From contig MFFV01000027.1 in assembly GCA_001777995.1 (NCBI GenBank), positions 26,419 to 59,935 of the forward strand: a stretch of DNA of 33,517 nt, written 5' to 3'. The stretch is from Candidatus Falkowbacteria bacterium RIFCSPLOWO2_02_FULL_45_15. Its GTDB lineage: Bacteria; Patescibacteriota; Patescibacteriia; Patescibacteriales; XYC2-FULL-47-12. The translations under genes were made by a program, and so were the position numbers. Positions 1 to 7,771 of this stretch are shown here, piece by piece. The notes under the pieces were generated by a model. It made no database searches. It had not been told where the DNA came from and saw only the letters and a program-made list of their open reading frames with translations. The number at the start of each line of letters is the position of its first letter. Positions within the stretch are counted from its first letter, which is position 1.

Positions 1-405
1 GGAGAAAAATATACCGGCGTCACCCTGCACTGGATGGATTCCGGGATGGATTCCGGGCCAATCATTATGCAAAAAAAAGTAAAAATAGCCGAAAGTGACA
101 CTGGCAAAACGCTGTACGAAAAAGTGCTTAACGAAACCGGAACGGAATTATTTAACGGCTTTTTAAATCTTTGGTTAAGCGGCCAAAAAATTCATAGCCG
201 CCGACAAGATGAAAAAAAAGCTACCTATTTTCCCAAAGGCCTGCCTAATAACGGACAAATTGACTGGTCTTGGAGCGGCCAAAAAATAAAAAATTTTATC
301 CGCGCCCTGACTTTTAAGCCCTTCCCCCCGGCGGCTTTTAATATCGGCGATGAAAAAATGGTTATTATAAATAAAAAATATTTTAAAGGTTTTGACCGCA
401 AATGA
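1..405 (+). CDS. Sugar N-formyltransferase, C-terminal part (5' end outside window)
   Basis: The reading frame is open from base 1 and ends at TGA 403-405, so the visible 134 codons are the C-terminal part of a longer protein. The segment TGVTLHWMDSGMDSGPII is the end of the formyl_trans_N (10-formyltetrahydrofolate) domain. By alignment with ArnA and Fmt, the Asp encoded at 49-51 should be the catalytic Asp of the Asn-His-Asp triad. The downstream stretch ATYFPKGLPNNGQIDWSW, followed by NFIRALTFKPFPPAAF, matches the C-terminal region of sugar formyltransferases such as ArnA (RTQDESKATY...IDW...) better than a housekeeping Met-tRNA formyltransferase. The expected role is transfer of a formyl group from 10-formyl-THF to the amine of a nucleotide-activated amino sugar in the cytoplasm. 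The aminotransferase two genes downstream is the obvious supplier of that amine. A Met-tRNA formyltransferase cannot be excluded without the N-terminus. Confidence 0.82.
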   Translation, partial: GEKYTGVTLHWMDSGMDSGPIIMQKKVKIAESDTGKTLYEKVLNETGTELFNGFLNLWLSGQKIHSRRQDEKKATYFPKGLPNNGQIDWSWSGQKIKNFIRALTFKPFPPAAFNIGDEKMVIINKKYFKGFDRK

Positions 406-423
406 TTTTAGCGGCGCGTGATT

Positions 424-1677
424 ATGCCCAATAAAATTCCTCTCGGCCATATTGACGAATGCCAAATCTGCTCTGACAAAAACTTAGAGACTATTTTGAC
501 TTTCGGCCACCAGCCGATTGTTCAAAATTACCTATCCGCCGAACAGCGACACGAGCCGGAAACAACTTATCCGCTTAATTTTTGTCTTTGCCCTATCTGC
601 GGGCTGGCGCAGCTTGATTATATTATTGATCCGCAACTCGTATTTCCGCCTCATTACCCTTACCGTACCGGTTTAACGGATATGTTAATCCGTAACTTCC
701 GCGCCCTAGCTGATAATTTAGAACAACGCTATCAACTAAAAAGCGCGGATCTTGTCGTTGATATCGGCTGCAACGACGGCACGCTGTTAGAAGGGTTTAA
801 AGCAAAGGGTTTGCGTGTTTTAGGCATTGAACCGACTAACGCCGCCGCAGTGGCGAATAAAAAAAACATCCCCACCATTCAAGCTTATTTTAATGAAGAT
901 GTCGCACGCCAAGCAGTATCGCAATACGGCAAAGCGAAAATAATCGTGATGACTAACTCTTTCGCCCATATCAACAATCTTTTTGCCATTATGCGCGGGA
1001 TAAAGTTGATGCTAGATGAAGACGGCGTTTTTATTTCCGAATCGCAATACTTATTGGATATGATGGCCACGCTTGAACTGGACACAATTTATCATGAACA
1101 TCTGCGGTTTTACTCGGTGCGGCCATTGCGAGAACTGTTTGCCCGCAGCGGTTTTAGTTTGGTAAACGCGGAAAGAATAGCGGCGGCCGGCGGTTCAATC
1201 CGCGCTTATGCCATGAAAGGGCAAAGAGCGGAAAGCCCGCGAATTGAAGAACTTATCGCCGCGGAAAAACAAGCCGGACTTTACGATATCGCTGCGATGC
1301 GGCAATTCGCCGCTCAAATGATTAAAGCCAAAAATGACCTGCAAATGCTCTTATTAAGCTGTAAAAATTCGGGAGCTCGTCTGGCAGGCATCGGTAGCCC
1401 GGGTCGATCCAACACCCTGCTAAATTTCGCTAAAATTGACCCTTACCTCTTAGATTATATCTGTGAAAAATCCCGCTCCCCTAAAATTGGTATGTTTACT
1501 CCCGGAATGCATATTCCAGTGGTTGATGAAAAAAAATTATTTTTGGAACAGCCGGAATATGCTTTAATATTGTCATGGCATATCGGTGAAGAAATGATGC
1601 AATTAATGAGAAAGTTAGGTTATAAAGGTAAGTTTATTATGCCCCTGCCTAAAGCCCGCGTGGTGGATAATATCTAA
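424..1677 (+). CDS. Zinc-binding NDP-sugar C-methyltransferase (TcaB9/TylC3 type)
   Basis: About 417 residues with the three-part architecture of NDP-hexose C-methyltransferases. First is an N-terminal zinc-binding part (Cys13-x2-Cys16, then Cys54, Cys56 and Cys59). Next is a Rossmann SAM-binding domain with VVDIGCNDGTLLEG at about 111-124, and last a C-terminal Methyltransf_14-like domain. The YHEH motif at 223-226 matches the region holding catalytic Tyr, Glu and His in TcaB9. Family members methylate C3 of a 4-keto-6-deoxy sugar nucleotide; the neighbouring CDP-glucose 4,6-dehydratase makes such a ketone, so a CDP-linked substrate is inferred. An in-frame GTG lies at 418, but ATG 424 is preferred because nearly all neighbours start with ATG; neither has a Shine-Dalgarno sequence. 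The next gene begins 3 bases after the stop, so they are probably co-transcribed. Confidence 0.87.
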   Translation: MPNKIPLGHIDECQICSDKNLETILTFGHQPIVQNYLSAEQRHEPETTYPLNFCLCPICGLAQLDYIIDPQLVFPPHYPYRTGLTDMLIRNFRALADNLEQRYQLKSADLVVDIGCNDGTLLEGFKAKGLRVLGIEPTNAAAVANKKNIPTIQAYFNEDVARQAVSQYGKAKIIVMTNSFAHINNLFAIMRGIKLMLDEDGVFISESQYLLDMMATLELDTIYHEHLRFYSVRPLRELFARSGFSLVNAERIAAAGGSIRAYAMKGQRAESPRIEELIAAEKQAGLYDIAAMRQFAAQMIKAKNDLQMLLLSCKNSGARLAGIGSPGRSNTLLNFAKIDPYLLDYICEKSRSPKIGMFTPGMHIPVVDEKKLFLEQPEYALILSWHIGEEMMQLMRKLGYKGKFIMPLPKARVVDNI

Positions 1678-1680
1678 TTT

Positions 1681-2793
1681 ATGCAGCGTAAAAAAATATC
1701 TAAAAAAATACCTTGGTGGCAAACTCAAGTCGGTACTGCAGAATACACTTTAATTAAAGAGGTTTTGGACAGCAATTACATCAACGAGGGCGAAGTGACA
1801 AAAAAATTTGAGAAAAAAATAGCTGCTTTAGTGGGCTGTAAACACGCTATTGCCGTAACTAGCGGCACGGCGGCTATTTTTTTATCCTTAAAAGCGCTAA
1901 ACATAAGGCCGGGTGATGAGGTTATTGTCCCGGATATGACTTTTATCGCTACGGCTAACGCGGCTGAATTATGCGGCGCCAAACCGGTGTTGGTTGATAT
2001 TAATCCAATTGATTTAAACATAGACATTAATTCGCTTGCCAAAGCAATAACTGACAAAACTAAAGCAATAATTCCGGTTCATGTTACAGGAAGAGCGGCA
2101 GATATGAAAACCATTAGAGAAATTGCTAATAAAAAAAATTTGGCGGTAGTTGAAGACGCAACCGAAGCTTTAATGTCAAAATACAAAGGAAAATATTTAG
2201 GCGCTTGGGGCGATGCGGGCTGTTTTTCATTTTCGCCTAATAAAACTATCACAACCGGACAAGGCGGAATTATTGTTACTAATAGTGATGAACTGGAAAT
2301 AAAATTACGCGCTTTAAAAGACCAAGGCCGACCGACCAGAGGTACGGGCGGTAATGATATCCATAACACTATCGGTTACAATTTTAAAATGACTAACATT
2401 CAAGCTGCGCTGGGGTTGGGACAGCTACGCTATTTAACCGCCCGAGTAAAGCGCATGAGAAGAAATTATAAGTTATATACTGCTCAATTAAAAAATATTC
2501 CGGGCTTATCAATCTTTCCTTGCGATTTAGCCGGCGGAGCAGTGCCGCAATGGACCGATATTGCTACCGATGAGCGGGATGCGTTAGAACAATATTTACG
2601 CGCGCGCAATATAGACAGCCGCAAGTACTGGTTCCCTCTGCATACGCAACCACCATATTTCCTGCCGTCAGGCCAATTCCCCAATAGCGAAAAAATGTCA
2701 CTTCGTTCGCTTTGGCTGCCTTCCGCCTTTACCCTTACCGATGAGGATGTGGCAGCGGTTTGCCGAGAAATAAAAAATTATTTTGGCCGCTAG
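1681..2793 (+). CDS. DegT/DnrJ/EryC1/StrS family sugar aminotransferase
   Basis: A 370-residue PLP-dependent aminotransferase of fold type I, normal length for the DegT family. Visible landmarks are VTSGTAAIFLSLKAL at 59-73 for the PLP phosphate, VVEDA with Asp159 facing the pyridine nitrogen, and FSFSPNKTITTGQGG with Schiff-base Lys188. The Lys is intact, so this is a true transaminase and not an RfbH-type 3-dehydrase, in which His replaces it. It should transfer an amino group, usually from glutamate, to a keto sugar nucleotide. Given the fused CDP-glucose 4,6-dehydratase just downstream and the formyltransferase upstream, the likely product is a CDP-4-amino-4,6-dideoxyhexose. The sugar position and nucleotide are inferred from context. 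Confidence 0.9.
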   Translation: MQRKKISKKIPWWQTQVGTAEYTLIKEVLDSNYINEGEVTKKFEKKIAALVGCKHAIAVTSGTAAIFLSLKALNIRPGDEVIVPDMTFIATANAAELCGAKPVLVDINPIDLNIDINSLAKAITDKTKAIIPVHVTGRAADMKTIREIANKKNLAVVEDATEALMSKYKGKYLGAWGDAGCFSFSPNKTITTGQGGIIVTNSDELEIKLRALKDQGRPTRGTGGNDIHNTIGYNFKMTNIQAALGLGQLRYLTARVKRMRRNYKLYTAQLKNIPGLSIFPCDLAGGAVPQWTDIATDERDALEQYLRARNIDSRKYWFPLHTQPPYFLPSGQFPNSEKMSLRSLWLPSAFTLTDEDVAAVCREIKNYFGR

Positions 2794-2930
2794 TTTAGGG
2801 CAAAATTAAGCGGCTTGGCAATGCTTGAACTTTTTCGCCGTTATATTATGGTGTTTTGTAGACGAAGCCTTTTTATAAATTTAGGACGCCAAACGCGTAA
2901 GTCCTAAAATTAATAACTACCTTATTTTAT
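2794..2930 (+). promoter_or_regulatory. Intergenic region with hairpin and weak promoter candidate
   Basis: This 137-bp gap is the largest in the right-going block. It holds an 8-bp perfect inverted repeat, TTTAGGAC at 2880-2887 and GTCCTAAA at 2901-2908, with a 13-base loop. No U tract follows, so it is not a typical intrinsic terminator. A weak sigma70-like pair, TTGAAC (2825-2830) and TATGGT (2847-2852) with 16 bases between, would put the hairpin in the leader of the dehydratase fusion gene. Promoter assignment is tentative. Confidence 0.25.
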
Positions 2931-4796
2931 ATGAAAGCTGTTATCCTGGCCGGCGGTTTTGGCACCCGATTAGGAGAGGAAACTAATCTGAAGCCAAAAC
3001 CCATGATTGAGATCGGTGGCAAACCACTGCTCTGGCATATTATGAAAATTTATTCTTATTATAACATCAATGAATTCATAATATGCTGCGGTTACAAAGG
3101 GTACTATATTAAAGAATACTTCTCAAATTATCATCTCCACACTTCAGATGTGACTTTTAATTTAAAAAAAAATGTCATGGAAATGCACCGCAATGATGCC
3201 GAGCCCTGGCAGGTAACTTTGGTAGATACCGGTCTCGAGACAAGAACCGGCGGCCGAATAAAAAGAATTCAACAATATGTCAAAGATGAAACATTCTGTT
3301 TAACCTACGGCGACGGAGTCTCCGACATTAACATTGCTGACCTGATTAATTTTCACCGTCATAAAAATCTCTCCGCTACCGTAACCGCCGTGCGAACGCC
3401 CGGGCGTTTTGGATCCCTAAATATTGATGCTGACAAAGTGATTAATTTTACAGAAAAACCAGCTGAACCAAGCAACAGAATAAATGGTGGTTTTTTTGTG
3501 CTTGAGCCAACCATTTTTGATTTTATAGAAGGCGATGAGACTGATTGGGAGAGACAGCCGCTGGAAAACTTGGCCAAAAAAGGCGAGTTAGGCGCCTACT
3601 TACATGACGGTTTTTGGCAACCAGTGGACACTCTGCGGGAAAAAAATTATCTTGAGGAGCTCTATAACGCCAAACAAACGCCCTGGCTAAAAAATACCCC
3701 GACTAAATTGACGCCTAACGCTGACTTTTGGAAAAATAAAAAAGTATTTATCACCGGACATACCGGGTTTAAAGGGTCATGGCTGTCTCTTTGGCTGCAG
3801 CAACTGCAGGCGCAGGTTATCGGTTATTCACTGCCGGCGCCTACCGAACCAAATTTATTTACTGTTGCCGATGTAGGAAAGAACATGACTTCTGTCATAG
3901 GTGACGTCCGCAATTATAACGCTTTGGCATCAGCTCTCAATCAATTCAGCCCGGAAATAGTCATTCATCTGGCCGCCCAGTCACTAGTGAAACGTTCCTA
4001 TGCCAACCCCGATGAAACATACTCAACTAACATAATGGGCACGTTCAATCTCCTGGAAGCCGTTCGTCATACGTCGTCCGTCAAAGCGGTAGTTGTAGTT
4101 ACGTCCGATAAATGTTACCAAAATTCAAACCAACCATCGGGGCGCACTGAAACTGACGCTTTAGGCGGTTTTGATCCGTACAGCAGCAGTAAAGCCTGCG
4201 CCGAATTAGTGGTGTCTGCGTTTAGAAATTCTTTTTTTAACTCTGACGACTTTGAAAAACACGGCGTGGCCGTGGCTTCAGCCCGAGCGGGAAATGTTAT
4301 TGGCGGCGGCGACTGGGCGGCGGACAGAATTATTCCGGATTGCATAAAATCTTTAGTAAAAAATGAGGCTCCCTTTCTACGCTATCCCAACGCTATTCGC
4401 CCCTGGCAACATGTGCTGGAGCCGCTTAGCGGCTACTTAACCCTAAGTGAAAAACTGTACGAAGCGGGTCCTGAATTTGCGGAAGCGTGGAATTTTGGAC
4501 CGCAAGAATCCGATGAAAAACCGGTGAAATGGATTGCCGAACAAATGGCGTTAAGCTGGGGCGCTACTGCCGGCTGGACAACGGATGATCAGCCCCATCC
4601 CTACGAAACAGCCTACCTAAAATTAGACTGCGCCAAAGCGCGTAGCCGTTTACTCTGGCATCCGGTCTGGGATATACAAAAAGCCCTGGCCCAAACTGTT
4701 GATTGGTATAAAACATATTTTAATGACGCCGGTCAGATACGAGAAAAAACTATTGAGCAAATAACTGAGTACGCTCGTGCCGCAGCCAAAAATTAA
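2931..4796 (+). CDS. rfbFG: Fused glucose-1-phosphate cytidylyltransferase / CDP-glucose 4,6-dehydratase
   Basis: One 621-residue chain carries two enzymes that are normally separate. Residues 1 to about 257 are RfbF-like: the nucleotidyltransferase signature LAGGFGTRLGEET at 6-18, KPKPM at 21-25, and LTYGDGVSD at 124-132 for metal binding. This half makes CDP-glucose from CTP and glucose-1-phosphate. From about 266 the protein is RfbG-like: the NAD-binding motif GHTGFKG at 276-282, TSDK at 391-394, and YSSSK with Tyr417 and Lys421. This half is an extended SDR dehydratase giving CDP-4-dehydro-6-deoxy-D-glucose. The total matches about 257 plus 359 residues of the single enzymes, so both halves look complete; the join is a short linker near 258-268 with no stop or frameshift. 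The product is the common precursor for CDP-deoxy sugars and the likely substrate of the aminotransferase and C-methyltransferase upstream. Confidence 0.92.
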   Translation: MKAVILAGGFGTRLGEETNLKPKPMIEIGGKPLLWHIMKIYSYYNINEFIICCGYKGYYIKEYFSNYHLHTSDVTFNLKKNVMEMHRNDAEPWQVTLVDTGLETRTGGRIKRIQQYVKDETFCLTYGDGVSDINIADLINFHRHKNLSATVTAVRTPGRFGSLNIDADKVINFTEKPAEPSNRINGGFFVLEPTIFDFIEGDETDWERQPLENLAKKGELGAYLHDGFWQPVDTLREKNYLEELYNAKQTPWLKNTPTKLTPNADFWKNKKVFITGHTGFKGSWLSLWLQQLQAQVIGYSLPAPTEPNLFTVADVGKNMTSVIGDVRNYNALASALNQFSPEIVIHLAAQSLVKRSYANPDETYSTNIMGTFNLLEAVRHTSSVKAVVVVTSDKCYQNSNQPSGRTETDALGGFDPYSSSKACAELVVSAFRNSFFNSDDFEKHGVAVASARAGNVIGGGDWAADRIIPDCIKSLVKNEAPFLRYPNAIRPWQHVLEPLSGYLTLSEKLYEAGPEFAEAWNFGPQESDEKPVKWIAEQMALSWGATAGWTTDDQPHPYETAYLKLDCAKARSRLLWHPVWDIQKALAQTVDWYKTYFNDAGQIREKTIEQITEYARAAAKN

Positions 4797-4825
4797 AGGG
4801 TGCGGGCGGCATAAAAACAATCATT

Positions 4826-5725
4826 ATGCGAGTAGTTATCACCGGAGCACAAGGGTTTATCGGCACTAATTTGGTCACTCGGCTGGCAAAAAAAAATTTT
4901 GACATTATCGCCGTGGACAAAAATCAGCCTCCAGACAAACCTCTAGGGGGCGTTATGTATCATCAAACCGACCTCTCTCATCCGGCCGATCTCATGCCTG
5001 ATCATGAAGAAGGGCGACAGTTTATACTTATTCATTTGGCGTGGAACACGCAAAGAAATGCTTTGTTCCAGCCCCAGTCAGAGCAGATTAGCTATCTAGC
5101 CGGAATATTAGATTATTGGAAAGATAAAGGGCTTACTTACTTAATAGTCACCGGATCGGCTGAAGAATATGGCCAACGGGCAGGTACTTTAAAAGAAGAT
5201 GATGGGCCGAGCGGGGAGCTTTCTCCTTACGGCTGGAGCAAACATGCCGCATATCTTCTCACTAAAACATGGGCGCAACAAAATAATATCCCCGTTACCT
5301 GGTTTCGCCCGTTTACTGTTTATGGCGCCGCCGGTCAAACCGGCCAGATGCTTATCCCCTACGCGCTTAACAAAGCGCTCGCCAAAGAACCGGCGCAATT
5401 TACTGACGGGCGGCAAAAACGTGATTTTATACATATAGATGATGTTATATCCGCGATCATACTTGCTCTGCATAAAAGTCCGAAGAAATTTAATACTATT
5501 AATCTTGGCAGCGGGCAACCAACCCAAGTGAAAGACATTATAGAATCTATCGCCGTACATTTTCAAGTTCAATCTTTATTTGAACTGGGGGCTATCGCCC
5601 AAAAACCAAATGCCCCACCTATACAAATAGCTGATATTAATAAAGCTATTCAGATACTCAATTGGCAACCAACTATCTCTATCAAAAAGGGGCTATCCTT
5701 GCTGTATAAAGAATATATTAAGTAG
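4826..5725 (+). CDS. NAD(P)-dependent SDR sugar reductase/epimerase
   Basis: A 299-residue extended short-chain dehydrogenase. The dinucleotide-binding motif GAQGFIG is at 7-13, the catalytic triad is seen as Ser111 in TGSAEEYG and Tyr135-x3-Lys139 in YGWSK, and RPFTVYGAAGQTG is the substrate-binding strand. In sequence it looks like the reductase/epimerase group acting on CDP- or dTDP-4-keto-6-deoxy sugars (abequose/paratose synthase-like) rather than a 4,6-dehydratase. It follows the CDP-glucose dehydratase by 29 bp and precedes the FAD protein by 6 bp. Its job is therefore probably reduction or epimerisation of a 4-keto CDP-sugar. If both this enzyme and the aminotransferase act at C4, the pathway would branch into two sugars; this is unresolved. 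Confidence 0.78.
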   Translation: MRVVITGAQGFIGTNLVTRLAKKNFDIIAVDKNQPPDKPLGGVMYHQTDLSHPADLMPDHEEGRQFILIHLAWNTQRNALFQPQSEQISYLAGILDYWKDKGLTYLIVTGSAEEYGQRAGTLKEDDGPSGELSPYGWSKHAAYLLTKTWAQQNNIPVTWFRPFTVYGAAGQTGQMLIPYALNKALAKEPAQFTDGRQKRDFIHIDDVISAIILALHKSPKKFNTINLGSGQPTQVKDIIESIAVHFQVQSLFELGAIAQKPNAPPIQIADINKAIQILNWQPTISIKKGLSLLYKEYIK

Positions 5726-5731
5726 CTTAAA

Positions 5732-7021
5732 ATGGAAAACGTTATTATTTTAGGAGCAGGTCTTTCCGGATTGGGCTGTGCCGGCTCCCTGCCGCAAGCG
5801 CGCATCTTTGAAGCCTTACCGCACCCCGGCGGGCACGCTTATTCACACCCGGTTGGAGGCGTTTTTTTTGACGAAGGCGCTCATATTTCACATTCCAAAG
5901 ATAAAGACTTTGTTGATTTAATTTGCAATCGAGCAAAAAAGGTAGAGGAAATCAGGTCAAGCCGGGTTGCTAATTATCGGGACACAAGATGGATGACGTA
6001 TCCAATACAAAATAATATAAACGAGCTTCCTCTTAAGGACAGAATATTCGCTTTAACAAGTTTCTTGGCAGCTCGCATAAAAAATAAAAAAGAAATTAAT
6101 AACTATTCAGACTGGTGCCAAAATCAATATGGCAATTATTTAACTAAAAATTTTTATACTAAATTTACTAAAAAATACTGGCGCGTTGAAATGGAGCAAC
6201 TAGCCACCGATTGGCTGTCCGGACGGCTAATCCCATCACAGATCTCTAATATTATACTAGGCGCCTTTAAATCAAGGCCGGAAAAACAAGCTGTCTTCAC
6301 GACCTTCCGTTATCCTGCCCAGGGTGGGTTTTTTAATTTTTTTAAATTACTCTATGACACGCACCTCGTCCAATACAACCAACGCGCTAGAGAAATTGAT
6401 TTGGAAAAAAAGTGTGTCAACTTTGAATCCGGCCGGAGCGAATCTTTTGAAGTTATCGCCAGCTCCATCCCGCTACCGAAGCTTGTCGCAATGATTAAAC
6501 AAACCCCTTCGCAAGTACGCGAAGCGGCTAAACTACTGCGCCACACCCAGCTTTTATGTGTAAACATACTAATCAATAAGCCCAAAGTAACTCCCTACCA
6601 TTGGTTTTACATTTATGATCAAGCTATCCGCGCAGCCCGGGTATCTGTTCCCAGCAATCTTGCTCCCCATTCAGTGCCGCCAAACATAACCGCTATCCAA
6701 GCTGAGATCTTTTACAGGTATAATGAGATAATAGATAGCGAGGCCGTGTGCAATCAAACCGTAAAAGATATGGCAAAAATATTAAAATTTGACAGTAAAG
6801 CTGATGTTATATCTGCCACTTCAGTTCATGTTCCCTATGCGTACGTAATTTCCGACCACAACCGAAAAAAGGCGGTGGAACATATTACTGCTTGGTTAAA
6901 AAATAACAATATCTATACAATGGGATTGTATGGTAATTGGAAATATATGTGGTCCGACGCTGCCTTCCGTTCTGGTGAACAAACGGCCGACATGATAAAA
7001 AATTACTTAAAAAAATCTTGA
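5732..7021 (+). CDS. FAD-dependent amine-oxidase/UDP-galactopyranose-mutase-like protein
   Basis: A 429-residue flavoprotein. The N-terminal FAD-binding motif is IILGAGLSGLG at about 5-15, with the ribose-binding acidic residue near Glu27 in ARIFEALPHPGGHA. The segments WMTYPIQNNINELP and KYWRVEMEQLATDWLSGRL resemble those of UDP-galactopyranose mutase and protoporphyrinogen-oxidase-like proteins often encoded in polysaccharide loci. A typical UGM is about 370-390 residues, so this one is longer. No signal peptide or membrane segment is seen. The likely role is a flavin-dependent step on a sugar nucleotide or glycan intermediate, such as ring contraction, but the substrate is not deducible. 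It ends in TGA only 2 bases before the ATG of the following GT2 gene. Confidence 0.7.
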   Translation: MENVIILGAGLSGLGCAGSLPQARIFEALPHPGGHAYSHPVGGVFFDEGAHISHSKDKDFVDLICNRAKKVEEIRSSRVANYRDTRWMTYPIQNNINELPLKDRIFALTSFLAARIKNKKEINNYSDWCQNQYGNYLTKNFYTKFTKKYWRVEMEQLATDWLSGRLIPSQISNIILGAFKSRPEKQAVFTTFRYPAQGGFFNFFKLLYDTHLVQYNQRAREIDLEKKCVNFESGRSESFEVIASSIPLPKLVAMIKQTPSQVREAAKLLRHTQLLCVNILINKPKVTPYHWFYIYDQAIRAARVSVPSNLAPHSVPPNITAIQAEIFYRYNEIIDSEAVCNQTVKDMAKILKFDSKADVISATSVHVPYAYVISDHNRKKAVEHITAWLKNNNIYTMGLYGNWKYMWSDAAFRSGEQTADMIKNYLKKS

Positions 7022-7023
7022 TT

Positions 7024-7752
7024 ATGGAAACCGAACAAATGCCTCCTGAAATAAGTCTTGTCCTGCCGGCGTATAATGAAGGAGAAAATATCGCCATTGT
7101 ATTAAAAAATTCGGCTCGTTATTTGAATGCAACGAATCGCCCGTGGGAAATAATAGTCATTGACAATTGTTCCAACGACAACACTGTGTCGGTAGTACGC
7201 GCCTTCATTGCCAAAGAAGCAAGAATAAGAATAATCCAACACACCAGTAATTTTCTGTATTCCGGCTCCTGCAGAACAGGCATCCAGAATGCTAAAGGTA
7301 AATACGTAGCCATTATGGATTCAGATGGCCAAGCTACAGCTGAAGATCTGCCCCAATTTATTGATAAGCTCGAAAAAGAAGGAATGAACCTTGTCTTTGG
7401 GTGGCGCTACGCGCGCCACGATTCCAAAATTAGGCTGTTCATATCTTTCGTATTTAATATGCTGGGCAAACTATGGATCCGATTCCCATTCCATGACCTC
7501 AACGCTGGTTTTCGCATGTTTGACAGGAAATTTATGGCTGTCGCTACCATTAACTACCGGATAAACATGGTCAACCCGGAGCTGTATGCCCGCGCCAAGA
7601 AGGCTCATCTTAAGATAACCGAGATAAAAGTACAACATTTTGAAAGAAATAATGGCAAAACCAGCCACAATTTCATTAAAATATGGAACATTTTTATAGA
7701 AATAAATAAATATCTCTTTAATCTGCATAAAGAACTTAAAAAGCCAGATTAA
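7024..7752 (+). CDS. GT2 family glycosyltransferase, polyprenyl-phosphate type
   Basis: A 242-residue GT-A fold glycosyltransferase without membrane segments. VLPAYNEGENI at 13-23 binds nucleotide, VIDNCSNDNT follows, and the metal-binding DxD appears as MDSDGQA at 98-104. LNAGFRMFDR is the acceptor-side motif usual in dolichyl- or undecaprenyl-phosphate sugar synthases. The proposed reaction is transfer of a sugar from a nucleotide donor to polyprenyl phosphate on the inner membrane face. It lies 19 bp before a GT-C-like membrane protein that could use that lipid-linked sugar. A TTG at 7018, overlapping the previous stop, is a possible alternative start; ATG 7024 is preferred. Confidence 0.85.
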   Translation: METEQMPPEISLVLPAYNEGENIAIVLKNSARYLNATNRPWEIIVIDNCSNDNTVSVVRAFIAKEARIRIIQHTSNFLYSGSCRTGIQNAKGKYVAIMDSDGQATAEDLPQFIDKLEKEGMNLVFGWRYARHDSKIRLFISFVFNMLGKLWIRFPFHDLNAGFRMFDRKFMAVATINYRINMVNPELYARAKKAHLKITEIKVQHFERNNGKTSHNFIKIWNIFIEINKYLFNLHKELKKPD

Positions 7753-7771
7753 TACACTATTTTTAAGCAAC

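Noticed and set aside
34..57. Exact 12-bp tandem duplication ATGGATTCCGGG in the formyltransferase gene
   Set aside because: The encoded MDSGMDSGP aligns without extra residues to the family motif M-D-x-G-x-D-x-G-P, so the protein shows no insertion; the DNA identity is probably coincidental codon use.
1681..2793. Aminotransferase as RfbH-type CDP-4-keto-6-deoxyglucose-3-dehydrase
   Set aside because: Lys188 is present where RfbH has His, and the protein is about 65 residues shorter than RfbH.
5189..5572. 127-codon open frame on the minus strand
   Set aside because: Lies wholly antisense to the SDR gene, whose catalytic motifs are intact, and its translation has no recognisable domain.
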